A stretch of 13,572 bases of DNA from Oscillospiraceae bacterium (lineage in GTDB: Bacteria > Bacillota > Clostridia > Oscillospirales > Ruminococcaceae): NCBI GenBank assembly GCA_028694405.1, contig JAQUTM010000049.1, forward strand, positions 1-13,572, written 5' to 3'. Of this stretch, positions 6,570-13,572 are shown piece by piece. The notes beneath the pieces are model-generated. The model made no database searches and was not told the origin of the DNA. It saw only the letters and a list, made by a program, of their open reading frames with translations. Position 1 is the first letter of the stretch. The number at the start of each line of letters is the position of its first letter. The position numbers and the translations under genes are program-made.

Positions 6570-7245
6570 GATATTCACCGTTATATTGTATCAATGTTAC
6601 ATCTTGTACCTTTGGCAAATTGCGAATACGCTCTACAAACGTCATGTTTTTCTTGTCACATACCACTTCTACAGTCAGCTCTGCGTCTTCGCCGCGCAGC
6701 GTTTTGAATTTTACATTAAACTTGCGCCGTGCAAGCAAGCGCATAATGTCATCGGCGGTCTCATCTCCTGTAAAATGTGCCACCATAATATAGGTTTTTT
6801 GGGTGACGTTTTTACGCCCCATAACCGCCACCAAAACAATTACAATTACAGCGCCTGCTGCTGCCAAAATGTACATGCTTGCTCCAACGGTAATGCCTGT
6901 GGTAATAGCCCAAAACATATAAAGTAAGTCCAGCGGCTCTTTAATTGCGGTGCGGTAACGTACAATAGAAAGCGCACCCACCATGCCAAGAGAAATGACA
7001 ATATTGGTGCTGATAGCCAGCGTTACCATACAGGTAAGCACCGTCATGCCCACCAGTGTGGTGGCATAGCTTTTGCTGAAAATAACGCCTTGAAAAAACT
7101 TTTTGTACACCGCATAAATTAAAAGCCCCATCAGCAGCGCAATGCTTAAATCCAACACAATCGTAATAACTGTGCTTAAGGTAATTGCCTGGTTAAACAT
7201 ATCCGATTCTAAAACCGACTTTTTAATAATATCCTTCGCGCTCAT
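6562..7245 (-). CDS. DUF4956 family membrane protein
   Basis: The product has 227 residues. Hydrophobic segments lie at about 20-45, 61-80, 83-95, 107-120 and 123-142, followed by a soluble alpha/beta C-terminal domain (about 150-227) predicted in the cytosol. The signature GALSIVRYRTAIKEP (90-104) follows the second hydrophobic block and is the family hallmark. Biochemical function is not known to me. Genes of this family repeatedly sit beside VTC-domain and CotH genes, as here, which makes a membrane partner or channel for the VTC product plausible (inference). The start has a strong AGGAGG (complement 7251-7256) 5 nt upstream. It begins 12 nt after the VTC gene stops and overlaps the DUF4832 gene by 8 nt. 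Confidence 0.88.
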   Translation of the reverse strand: MSAKDIIKKSVLESDMFNQAITLSTVITIVLDLSIALLMGLLIYAVYKKFFQGVIFSKSYATTLVGMTVLTCMVTLAISTNIVISLGMVGALSIVRYRTAIKEPLDLLYMFWAITTGITVGASMYILAAAGAVIVIVLVAVMGRKNVTQKTYIMVAHFTGDETADDIMRLLARRKFNVKFKTLRGEDAELTVEVVCDKKNMTFVERIRNLPKVQDVTLIQYNGEYHG

Positions 7246-7257
7246 AATTTCCTCCTG

Positions 7258-7965
7258 TTAAACCGAAACTTCCATGTGTTTTTCACAGCACATAATATAT
7301 TTGGAAAATGCCAGTAAATCCTCTGCCCCCTGCGGCAGTAAATTGCGTATTTGCTGGGGTAAAAACTCAGTGTATTTCACTTCCATAATTAACGTGTCAG
7401 GCTGCATGGTGTTTAACGTCGGCAGCTTAGCGTCAAATATATCATAGCTTAGCAAGGCAGCCCGCACATCTGTGTCAAAGGTAATGCGCACATCACCGTA
7501 GCGGTACACAAAAGGCTCGCGGTCATAGTCTACAATTACACGCGGACGCAGTAAATTGCTTACACACTCCACATAAAATTCTTTGCACAGGTTTTCCTGC
7601 CGGCTTAATAAAAAGGCAAAATCACCTTTTAAAATGCTGTAAAATTCTGCTCGGCTCAAGTCAGCCGCCTGCTTGTAAATATAATTGCCCTGCTTGGTTT
7701 TGCGCTCCAGCTTTATCACCGCATCGCTAAAATCATAAATGCGTATGCGGTACTTTTTGCGTATTGCGGTACCCAGCAGCTTTTCGTTGTACGCCGTACC
7801 CCACATATCGTCAAAATATAAGCTGCGTATGGTGTATCTGCCGTTTTCGGCGTGGGCATCGCGCAAAATAAGCGGTTTCAGCCGCTGTATCAACGCGTCC
7901 TTCTCTTTTACGCTTATCATATACTTCAGCTCGTGCCGAAAACGCGGCTTTTTATCCTCACTCAT
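7258..7965 (-). CDS. VTC-domain polyphosphate polymerase
   Basis: The product is 235 residues from ATG 7965, essentially a lone VTC catalytic tunnel domain. The visible tunnel residues are basic and acidic in the expected order: RHELKY (10-15), RSLYFD (47-52), YRIRIY (72-77), KLERK (85-89), RPRVIVDYDREPF (140-152), ITFD (161-164), MEVKY (194-198) and FSKY near the C-terminus. Yeast Vtc4 uses such a tunnel to make polyphosphate from ATP. There is no signal peptide or membrane segment, so it is cytosolic. ATG 7965 is chosen over an in-frame start at 7995 because GGGGAGA lies 6 nt before it and family homology starts directly after. It overlaps the CotH gene by 8 nt (ATGAGTGA). Unlike the yeast enzyme it has no SPX or membrane domain; the next gene may supply the membrane part. 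Confidence 0.87.
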   Translation of the reverse strand: MSEDKKPRFRHELKYMISVKEKDALIQRLKPLILRDAHAENGRYTIRSLYFDDMWGTAYNEKLLGTAIRKKYRIRIYDFSDAVIKLERKTKQGNYIYKQAADLSRAEFYSILKGDFAFLLSRQENLCKEFYVECVSNLLRPRVIVDYDREPFVYRYGDVRITFDTDVRAALLSYDIFDAKLPTLNTMQPDTLIMEVKYTEFLPQQIRNLLPQGAEDLLAFSKYIMCCEKHMEVSV

Positions 7966-9727
7966 CAAACGTCTCCCCTTGAATGGTGCCGTCATTTAGC
8001 ACATAAAAGCAAAGCATACCGTATTGTTTTCCCAAATTATCTGCAAAGTAGTAGTCAAAAGGTACCTGGGTGTAGCCGGATTGATTGGTAGCCGTTACAC
8101 GGTAAAAATATTGTCCCGGCTTTAGCTGTTCGGTAGTAAACTGAGGCAAAACCAAATTTTCGGCTTTATATAACACATTTTTAAAGGTATAGTCCTTTGC
8201 AACTTCTACTGTATAAACAATATTTTCGTTATCAAAATCATACGCGGTACCCCACTCATAGGTAAAATTTGTACCGTCATCTTTGGGTAATACCAAATAA
8301 AAGGGCATGGGCTGCTGTAAAGATTTTTTATATGCCTGATAATTTACCTCAATTTCCTCGCCGATATGATTTATAAGGTAAGTGTACTCTTGCGGCGTAA
8401 CCCCGATATATTCCATATCCGGGTTGGAAAAAGCAAAGGGACGTACCACTTGGCCGTAAGCTTGCGCCATGGCAGAAATTTTTTCTTGGGTTATAATTTT
8501 GTGATATTCTTCTATTTTCTCGTCAAGCAGCTTACGGTATTTTTCGCTATGCAGTACGCGGTTGTGCAGCACATTGCCCCAGTAGTTGCTTACCCCCACT
8601 TCCCAGCCGTATTCTGTGGCATCGTCCTGTACAAAATCAAGGGTGCGCAGCAGCGAACCATCGTTATCCCAAGAAATAAAGTACCAAGTATTTTGGTTGG
8701 TAGAGCTATATAAAAAGTGGTTACGAGACTGGGTATCACTGTTGCCCATTAAAATATGAAACGCCAGCCACGAAAAATAGTTTTCTTCATCAAACCATTT
8801 TGCAAAAATCTCTTCTATAGGCTGGGTATAGTCATTTACATCTGCCAGCATATTTAGCAATTTTTGGTGGTCATCACTGCCTTTTACCTCTAAATAATAC
8901 TCCATGGCAGCCAAATTATAGTCGGGGTCTGTTTTTAATTTTACAGCGTCATACTCATAAAACTCAAAATAGTTAATCTTATAAAGCTGTCCGTTTTTAT
9001 CCAGCTCATGGGTGTTTAAATACGTTTTGTTAATTTGCTCCACTTGTGTGTAAAGGCCGTAATCCACAAATTTAGCATTGGTGGCACCGGTAGTTTCGTC
9101 CTTAACGTACAAATGTACAAACTGGGTACGCGCACTCATCATGCCGTCCAGCTCTGTCATTAAATCGTAGCAAAGCTTGTTTTTAAAGCGAGTTTTATCA
9201 CTGTAATGCTTATTTAAATTGATAGTGCGCTGGCCCTCCCATTCTCCTTTTTCCTTTTTAACTTCAATTTTGTAGTTTTTTTGCGGGCTTTGGCTAGAGC
9301 TTTGTCCTCTTATTTGCACAATAGAGTTAGCCGTCACAGCACCATAGCCAAGCTCTCCCTCCACAGGCCCGTTTTCATCACCCACCTGCAAAATAGCTTC
9401 TACACGGTAGCGGTCCTCGCCTTTTTTTTCGTAGTCATAAACAGAATAACTGTTAATCTCTTTCCATGTATGGTTGGTGTTTTCCGCCTCATTACCGGTA
9501 CGCACCGTTAAGTACATGGTAATTACACTGGTGGGGTCACTGTCCTCATACAAGGAATCTTTATCTCGCAGCGGGCCGGCAGTTTCCGGCTCTTGTACTT
9601 CTTCCTTTTCCACCGCCGCGTTCTCATCTTGCAGCCACTGTGCCATCTCTGTGGTACAGCCGCCAAGCATTCCTGCCAGCAGCGTTAAGCACAGCAGTAC
9701 AGCCAAAAGCTTACTCCTCTGTCTCAT
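7958..9727 (-). CDS. CotH-kinase-family lipoprotein with C-terminal Ig/FN3-like domain
   Basis: The product is 589 residues from ATG 9727. A signal peptide ends in lipobox LGGC (Cys24), so the protein is predicted on the outer face of the membrane. CotH-family marks are IRGQSSSQSPQKNYKI (about 139-154, nucleotide-loop/Lys region), GNSDTQSRN (about 328-336, catalytic Asp and Asn) and WDND (about 353-356, metal-binding Asp). CotH proteins are divergent kinases, and Bacillus CotH phosphorylates spore coat proteins. Here the context is exopolysaccharide, so a spore role is unlikely. Residues ~470-560 have strand patterns and LKPGQYFYRVTATNQSG, as in an FN3/Ig-like domain, a possible polymer- or partner-binding part. 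Start choice: AGGAGG (9737-9742) with 9-nt spacing and a proper signal peptide; an ATG further upstream (9775) is in frame but adds a basic tail before the signal. It overlaps pelG by 17 nt. Confidence 0.86.
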   Translation of the reverse strand: MRQRSKLLAVLLCLTLLAGMLGGCTTEMAQWLQDENAAVEKEEVQEPETAGPLRDKDSLYEDSDPTSVITMYLTVRTGNEAENTNHTWKEINSYSVYDYEKKGEDRYRVEAILQVGDENGPVEGELGYGAVTANSIVQIRGQSSSQSPQKNYKIEVKKEKGEWEGQRTINLNKHYSDKTRFKNKLCYDLMTELDGMMSARTQFVHLYVKDETTGATNAKFVDYGLYTQVEQINKTYLNTHELDKNGQLYKINYFEFYEYDAVKLKTDPDYNLAAMEYYLEVKGSDDHQKLLNMLADVNDYTQPIEEIFAKWFDEENYFSWLAFHILMGNSDTQSRNHFLYSSTNQNTWYFISWDNDGSLLRTLDFVQDDATEYGWEVGVSNYWGNVLHNRVLHSEKYRKLLDEKIEEYHKIITQEKISAMAQAYGQVVRPFAFSNPDMEYIGVTPQEYTYLINHIGEEIEVNYQAYKKSLQQPMPFYLVLPKDDGTNFTYEWGTAYDFDNENIVYTVEVAKDYTFKNVLYKAENLVLPQFTTEQLKPGQYFYRVTATNQSGYTQVPFDYYFADNLGKQYGMLCFYVLNDGTIQGETFDE

Positions 9728-11201
9728 CTTCTTCGTCCTCCTCTTGCTTGTGGGTACAGCTGTATGCCTGCTCACATCTATTTGCTATCTTGGTAAAAAA
9801 GCCCTCGTAAACCCGCGCCACCATAGGCTGCGCACACAGTACATGGTAGCTAAGCTTATTGGTATAGGTTTTCAAGCGTATCATGGCAAAAAAGTAAAAC
9901 AGCATACCGCCAATTAAAAAGCCAAGCCCGTAATAGGTAGATGGAAAAAACAACGTAACCACCGTACCCAAATTGCTTACCAGCGCAAAAACAGCGGTGC
10001 CGATTAACGCCCCCTTGTTATCGGCAAAGTATAGGCTAATCAGCATAATGGTATTTGCAATGGCATAAAACGCGTATCCAATACACAGCACACGGTATAC
10101 GCCAAGCATTTCCGAGTTAAACCCCATATTTGTGGCAGGCAGCAAAATTGTACCGAAAATAATAAAGAAAATAGTAGCAAAAAACTGTTTAATTGCGGTA
10201 TAGCTAATTTCTTTTTCCATTACCGTCAGCATTTCTTTCTCTGCCAAGTCAATATCTAAAATGCTGCCGCCGTCATTATAAAGACTAAAATAGTTTTTAT
10301 AATATGGATAAAAATTGACCTCTACCGAGGTTACAAAGTTAATGGTTGTAATTAAAATAGATAAAAACGCCACCAAAGCGGCAACATCATACTTTGGCGC
10401 GCCGTAAAAAATACCCTGTATTTTTTGTCCCCATGGACTCGCCCACATAATAATTAAATGCCCAAACATACCCAGTGTGCCAAAAAAGCCTACAAAGGTA
10501 AGAGACGGGTACATATCGGTATATTTTAAAAAGCGCACACTACTGCCCTTACCTTTTGGAAAATATTTGGTAAGCAAAACCAAGTGGCTTACCATCATAA
10601 GCCCATAAGCAAAATTTACACCTATAAAAAGGGCAAGGGTTACCTCTAATTTCAACATCATAAGTACAAGGCCTATTAAAAGCCCAATTACAAGCGAAAC
10701 CGCAAAGGTTACTAAAATGCCCTTGTAGTCTTTAATGGCAGTAAGATAATTTATTTCTGTCCACACAATAACAAGCAGTCCAAATAAAATAAAACACAAA
10801 ATGCGGTAAATCATTTTTACACCGCAAAAGCACAAAAATGTGCCGTACAAGCCCCCTCCAAGCACCAGCATAATAGCTATACTGCCATAAAAGGACGGCA
10901 TTACACGGCCGTGGTGATTTATATACATTTCATCTGCCACATAGCGTGTGGAAAGCATAGAAAACAAGCTGGTAACCAGTAGCGAGGCCAACAATGTGTA
11001 CGTTATCATGGCGTTTAGCAAATCTTGCTGGGGCTTTGTGGCACCGCCCAGCACCGACAAAAAATGCACACCCAAAAGCAAAATTACGCCCAATATCATG
11101 GGCCCTGTGCACACAATACCTGCATAGCCATAAGCACGCAGCAAAGAAAACAGCCCTTTTTTTGCAAACAGCTTTTTCAGTTCAAACCCTATGCCTGCCA
11201 T
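9711..11201 (-). CDS. pelG: PelG, polytopic exopolysaccharide exporter/flippase-like protein
   Basis: The product has 496 residues, normal for PelG. The N-terminus MAGIGFELKKLF and then GLFSLLRAYGYAGIVCTGPM (about 16-35) are characteristic. About twelve membrane segments follow, with MOP/MATE-like organisation. In Pseudomonas, PelG belongs to the inner-membrane synthase complex with PelD, PelE and PelF and is thought to help move the polymer across the membrane. The C-terminus is extremely acidic (EEDEEDETEE). This stretch is encoded by the same purine-rich bases that form the AGGAGG ribosome binding site of the CotH gene. It starts within the last codons of pelF (13-nt overlap), with GAGAGG about 10 nt upstream. 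Confidence 0.94.
   Translation of the reverse strand: MAGIGFELKKLFAKKGLFSLLRAYGYAGIVCTGPMILGVILLLGVHFLSVLGGATKPQQDLLNAMITYTLLASLLVTSLFSMLSTRYVADEMYINHHGRVMPSFYGSIAIMLVLGGGLYGTFLCFCGVKMIYRILCFILFGLLVIVWTEINYLTAIKDYKGILVTFAVSLVIGLLIGLVLMMLKLEVTLALFIGVNFAYGLMMVSHLVLLTKYFPKGKGSSVRFLKYTDMYPSLTFVGFFGTLGMFGHLIIMWASPWGQKIQGIFYGAPKYDVAALVAFLSILITTINFVTSVEVNFYPYYKNYFSLYNDGGSILDIDLAEKEMLTVMEKEISYTAIKQFFATIFFIIFGTILLPATNMGFNSEMLGVYRVLCIGYAFYAIANTIMLISLYFADNKGALIGTAVFALVSNLGTVVTLFFPSTYYGLGFLIGGMLFYFFAMIRLKTYTNKLSYHVLCAQPMVARVYEGFFTKIANRCEQAYSCTHKQEEDEEDETEE
9737..9742 (-). promoter_or_regulatory. ribosome binding site of the CotH gene, inside pelG
   Basis: A perfect AGGAGG on the minus strand lies 9 nt before ATG 9727. 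It fixes the CotH start at the lipoprotein signal peptide rather than at the in-frame ATG at 9775. It is embedded in the Glu/Asp-rich codons of the pelG 3' end. Confidence 0.75.
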
Positions 11202-12607
11202 TTTTCCACTACCTCTCTGTAAAGCTGCTTATACTGCTGCATACTGTGCTGGTGCGTAAAATAGGTCTGGGCACGTTTGCGGCCAACAGCTCCCATCTCT
11301 CTGCGCCGTTTGGCGTCTTTACACATACGCTCCATAGCCAGTGCCAACTCCTCCTTGTTCATAGGAGGTGCACAGTAGCCTGCCTGTCCCAAATCATCAC
11401 CCGCGCAGCACCCAAAAAGCAGCTCGCGGCAAGAGCCCACATCTGTGGTAACACAAGGCCGCTTAGCGGCAAAGCTTTCAATAACTGCCAAGGGCTGCGC
11501 CTCGGATATACTGGTTAAAATGGTAAAATCCAGCTTTTCCATGTATTCTATAACATTTACCATACCGGTAAAAATAATGTCTTGTGTACCAAGCTGTTTT
11601 ACAAGCAGTAAACACTCTTTGTAATAATCCTTGTCGTCTACGTCGCCCATAATATGCAAACGGGCGTTTTTTACCCGCGCTTTTAATTCTGTAAAAGCGT
11701 AAATCATCGTTTTAATATCTTTAATTTTTGCAATACGCACTACCGCGCCGATGTCAATGTAGCCGTCAGGCTGCTTGTCCTCTAACCCGCAAAACCGCTC
11801 GTAATGGATACCGTTTGCAATCACACTTGTCTTTTCAGGTGCGCTGCCAAGCTCTATCTGTTTTTGGCGTGCCTGCTCGTACAAAGTGGTAACTGCCGCC
11901 GCATGGCTGTACGCACAAGAAGAAAACTGATAAAACAAATCAATCCAGTTGTGTCTAAAGTAAGGCACTACCCACTTTGCGCGCAAAATCTCCTCTTCGC
12001 GCTCACGGGTATAAATACCGTGTTCTGTAACAATAAAGGGCTTTTTGTTCACAAAACTGCCTAAGCTGCCCAGCAGCCCGCTGTATCCCGTACAAGTGGC
12101 ATGGTAAATATCCGCCTTTGGCACAGGCTGTGTAAGCAAATAAAGCTCCGGCAGCAGCATACTGCGCACAGTGTGAAAAAACTCTGCATAAGAAGCGTGG
12201 GGGTAATGCTCTCGACAGCTTGCCTCAAAGGTTTTTAAAAAGCTTTCTCCAACCAAAAACGAGGCGGGGTTCATCTGCTTTTCATAAAAGCACGAAAACA
12301 AGATGTCCCAGTTTAAGGGCTGTCCTGTTATCAGCTTGCTTATTTCTGCCTGCTCCTGCTGCGTAAACATCTGCGCTTCACGCGCACTGCCGCGCAAAGC
12401 TAACGCATCATCTAAAAACAGCTGATGTACCTCTACTACATTTTTGGGCAGCTCATATTTAAACTTGTCTTTATCCTTTGCATTGGCACCAATCAGCCAA
12501 AGCACAAACTCGTGCTCGGGCATACCTTGGATATATTGATGTCCCCAGCTGGAAACCCCGCCGTGTACATACGGATAGCTTCCCTCATAAATCATGCAAA
12601 TTCTCAA
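11189..12607 (-). CDS. pelF: PelF, GT4-type glycosyltransferase of Pel polysaccharide synthesis
   Basis: The product has 472 residues, normal for PelF. The N-terminus MRICMIYEGSYPYVHGGVSS is the family signature. Further marks are TEHGIYTRERE (about 194-204), NGIHYERF (about 265-272), and the GT4 EX7E motif in SISEAQPLAVIESFA (E369 and E377), which holds the nucleotide-sugar donor. There is no signal peptide, so it is cytosolic. PelF proteins polymerise the Pel backbone from UDP-sugars; the exact donor cannot be read here. The start is TTG at 12607 with GGAGG (12619-12623) 11 nt before it. This start gives the conserved N-terminus, whereas the next ATG (12595) would cut it. It follows the deacetylase-like gene by 6 nt and overlaps pelG by 13 nt. 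Confidence 0.95.
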   Translation of the reverse strand: MRICMIYEGSYPYVHGGVSSWGHQYIQGMPEHEFVLWLIGANAKDKDKFKYELPKNVVEVHQLFLDDALALRGSAREAQMFTQQEQAEISKLITGQPLNWDILFSCFYEKQMNPASFLVGESFLKTFEASCREHYPHASYAEFFHTVRSMLLPELYLLTQPVPKADIYHATCTGYSGLLGSLGSFVNKKPFIVTEHGIYTREREEEILRAKWVVPYFRHNWIDLFYQFSSCAYSHAAAVTTLYEQARQKQIELGSAPEKTSVIANGIHYERFCGLEDKQPDGYIDIGAVVRIAKIKDIKTMIYAFTELKARVKNARLHIMGDVDDKDYYKECLLLVKQLGTQDIIFTGMVNVIEYMEKLDFTILTSISEAQPLAVIESFAAKRPCVTTDVGSCRELLFGCCAGDDLGQAGYCAPPMNKEELALAMERMCKDAKRRREMGAVGRKRAQTYFTHQHSMQQYKQLYREVVEKWQA

Positions 12608-12613
12608 CTGCTT

Positions 12614-13572
12614 TTACGCCTCCAAATGTATCGTTACTTTACTTGCTGCCGCCTTTACTATATATAAATTTCCCGTCAAATGCTCTGTGCTGCCGCCGTC
12701 CACGCTTTTAACCGTTCTGCCGTCATTGATACGCATCATAAAATATGCCTGTTTGCCAAACCCGCCTATGTTTAGCGTTATGGTGTTTGCGGTGTTGGTG
12801 CGGGTATAATTTAATTTTGTATATTGCTCTACGGCTACGCCTGCTCCGGTGGCGGTAAGCTGTCTTAACTTTGGTGCCGCTTGGGTAATCCAATCTAAAT
12901 ACTTATGGAAATTTTTCTCCATTTGCTCCCAGCCGATTTCGCCGCCGCGAAATGGGTCTAACACGTCGTCGGGGTGTAAAAAGTGTGTTTGCACATAGTG
13001 AAAATTCAGCTCGCTAAAGGCCATCAGCTCCTGAAAATCATCAATATTACAACCCGAAACAATACGCGGCACACGCACAATCCCGTCCTCGTCTATGCCA
13101 AATTCTTGTTCATAGCTACAGGCGTCTTTATAATAGGTGCTGGCAATAATCCGCAGCTGGGGATAAGTTTTCACCAGTACCGCGCGACCCTCCTCCGACA
13201 AAATATTGGAGGGCGGCACATATACCGTAAAGGTCTCGTTTTTAAACACCTTGGACGAAAACCGCTGTAGCTCCGTTAAAGCCGCCACCATATCGGTTTC
13301 GCTTTTCCAATGGGTGTACTCATCATACAGCCCTTGATAATCAAAATTGTTGTACGCCAATGGCATATGGTTATAGCCATGAAACCCCAATTCTCCGCCG
13401 TTTTTCAGCAGCATATTGCCAAAAAAGATAAACCGTGCCAACTCGTCTTGCTGTTCTAAGGGCGCTTGTACCAAATCGTTATAATCTTCAATAATTACGC
13501 CTGTGTGCTTAATACCGTACTCCTTTTCCCAAGCTAAAACGTCCGGCCACAAAATATTTGTGTAAAAGGTGT
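12614..13572 (-). CDS. DUF2194/PelA-type deacetylase-like protein (N-terminus beyond window)
   Basis: The frame stays open to the right edge, so only the C-terminal ~319 residues are visible; a TTG at 13552 is in frame but is probably internal. The visible part is a polysaccharide-deacetylase-like fold: GVIIEDYND, then GGELGFHGYNHMPL with an HxxxH pair (H58 and H62 counted from the TTG) suited to metal binding. YVPPSNILSEEGR and THFLHPDD follow. The last ~75 residues look like a beta-sandwich (ITLNIGGFGKQAYFMMRIN). In Gram-positive Pel loci a separate deacetylase replaces the deacetylase domain of Pseudomonas PelA and makes Pel partly cationic. The order deacetylase-pelF-pelG fits. The catalytic Asp-Asp motif expected near the N-terminus cannot be checked. 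The stop is 6 nt before the pelF TTG. Confidence 0.78.
   Translation of the reverse strand, partial: TFYTNILWPDVLAWEKEYGIKHTGVIIEDYNDLVQAPLEQQDELARFIFFGNMLLKNGGELGFHGYNHMPLAYNNFDYQGLYDEYTHWKSETDMVAALTELQRFSSKVFKNETFTVYVPPSNILSEEGRAVLVKTYPQLRIIASTYYKDACSYEQEFGIDEDGIVRVPRIVSGCNIDDFQELMAFSELNFHYVQTHFLHPDDVLDPFRGGEIGWEQMEKNFHKYLDWITQAAPKLRQLTATGAGVAVEQYTKLNYTRTNTANTITLNIGGFGKQAYFMMRINDGRTVKSVDGGSTEHLTGNLYIVKAAASKVTIHLEA

Noticed and set aside
7958..9727. CotH as a spore coat protein gene
   Set aside because: The family name comes from spores, but this copy is a lipoprotein inside a Pel operon with no sporulation genes or sigma-E/K-type promoter in view.
1..13572. CRISPR array or intact insertion sequence
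   Set aside because: No regularly spaced direct repeats and no transposase frame with terminal inverted repeats were seen. The only mobile-element trace is the integrase remnant.

Overview
The window looks like the chromosome of a low-to-moderate GC Gram-positive bacterium, most likely a Clostridia member (Oscillospiraceae-like). The support is strong AGGAGG/GGAGA-type ribosome binding sites, TTGACA/TATAAT-type promoters, lipoproteins with short Gram-positive-style signal peptides, CCA-encoding tRNA genes and the Gram-positive form of a Pel polysaccharide locus. The taxon is inferred from style and gene content, not from a marker match.

Left edge (1-853): the 3' part of a tyrosine recombinase/integrase gene on the + strand whose catalytic domain has been internally deleted, followed by a shared bidirectional terminator. 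Next (854-1392) comes a compact RNA block on the minus strand: tRNA-Trp, tRNA-Asp and tRNA-Thr in one unit behind a near-consensus promoter, and a solitary 5S rRNA gene with its own promoter and terminator and no 23S next to it. The integrase remnant ends beside the 3' end of tRNA-Thr, as expected if an element once integrated there.

Middle (1393-4650): a three-gene minus-strand operon with its own promoter, encoding an SGNH/GDSL esterase, a condensation-domain acyltransferase of the alcohol-acetyltransferase type, and a zinc-ribbon membrane protein (DUF6320-like). No terminator is visible between this operon and the orphan 5S promoter.

Right two thirds (4687-13572): one tightly packed minus-strand operon that enters from beyond the right edge and ends at a terminator near 4687-4726. 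In transcription order it encodes a DUF2194/PelA-type deacetylase-like protein (partial), PelF glycosyltransferase, PelG flippase-like exporter, a CotH-kinase-family lipoprotein, a VTC-domain polyphosphate polymerase, a DUF4956 membrane protein, a DUF4832 membrane-anchored glycoside-hydrolase-like protein, and a chagasin-like (I42) protease-inhibitor lipoprotein. Junctions range from 17-nt overlaps to 12-nt gaps, so the genes are probably cotranscribed and partly translationally coupled.

The most interesting content is this operon. PelF, PelG and the deacetylase-like protein form a recognisable Pel exopolysaccharide core. The CotH/VTC/DUF4956/DUF4832/I42 set suggests that polymer synthesis is linked to a phosphate-based step (polyphosphate synthesis and possibly membrane passage, extracellular phosphorylation), a polymer-processing enzyme and a cysteine-protease inhibitor. 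This link is inferred from gene order. I know of no experiment that establishes it. PelD/PelE-like regulatory genes are not in the window and may lie beyond the right edge.
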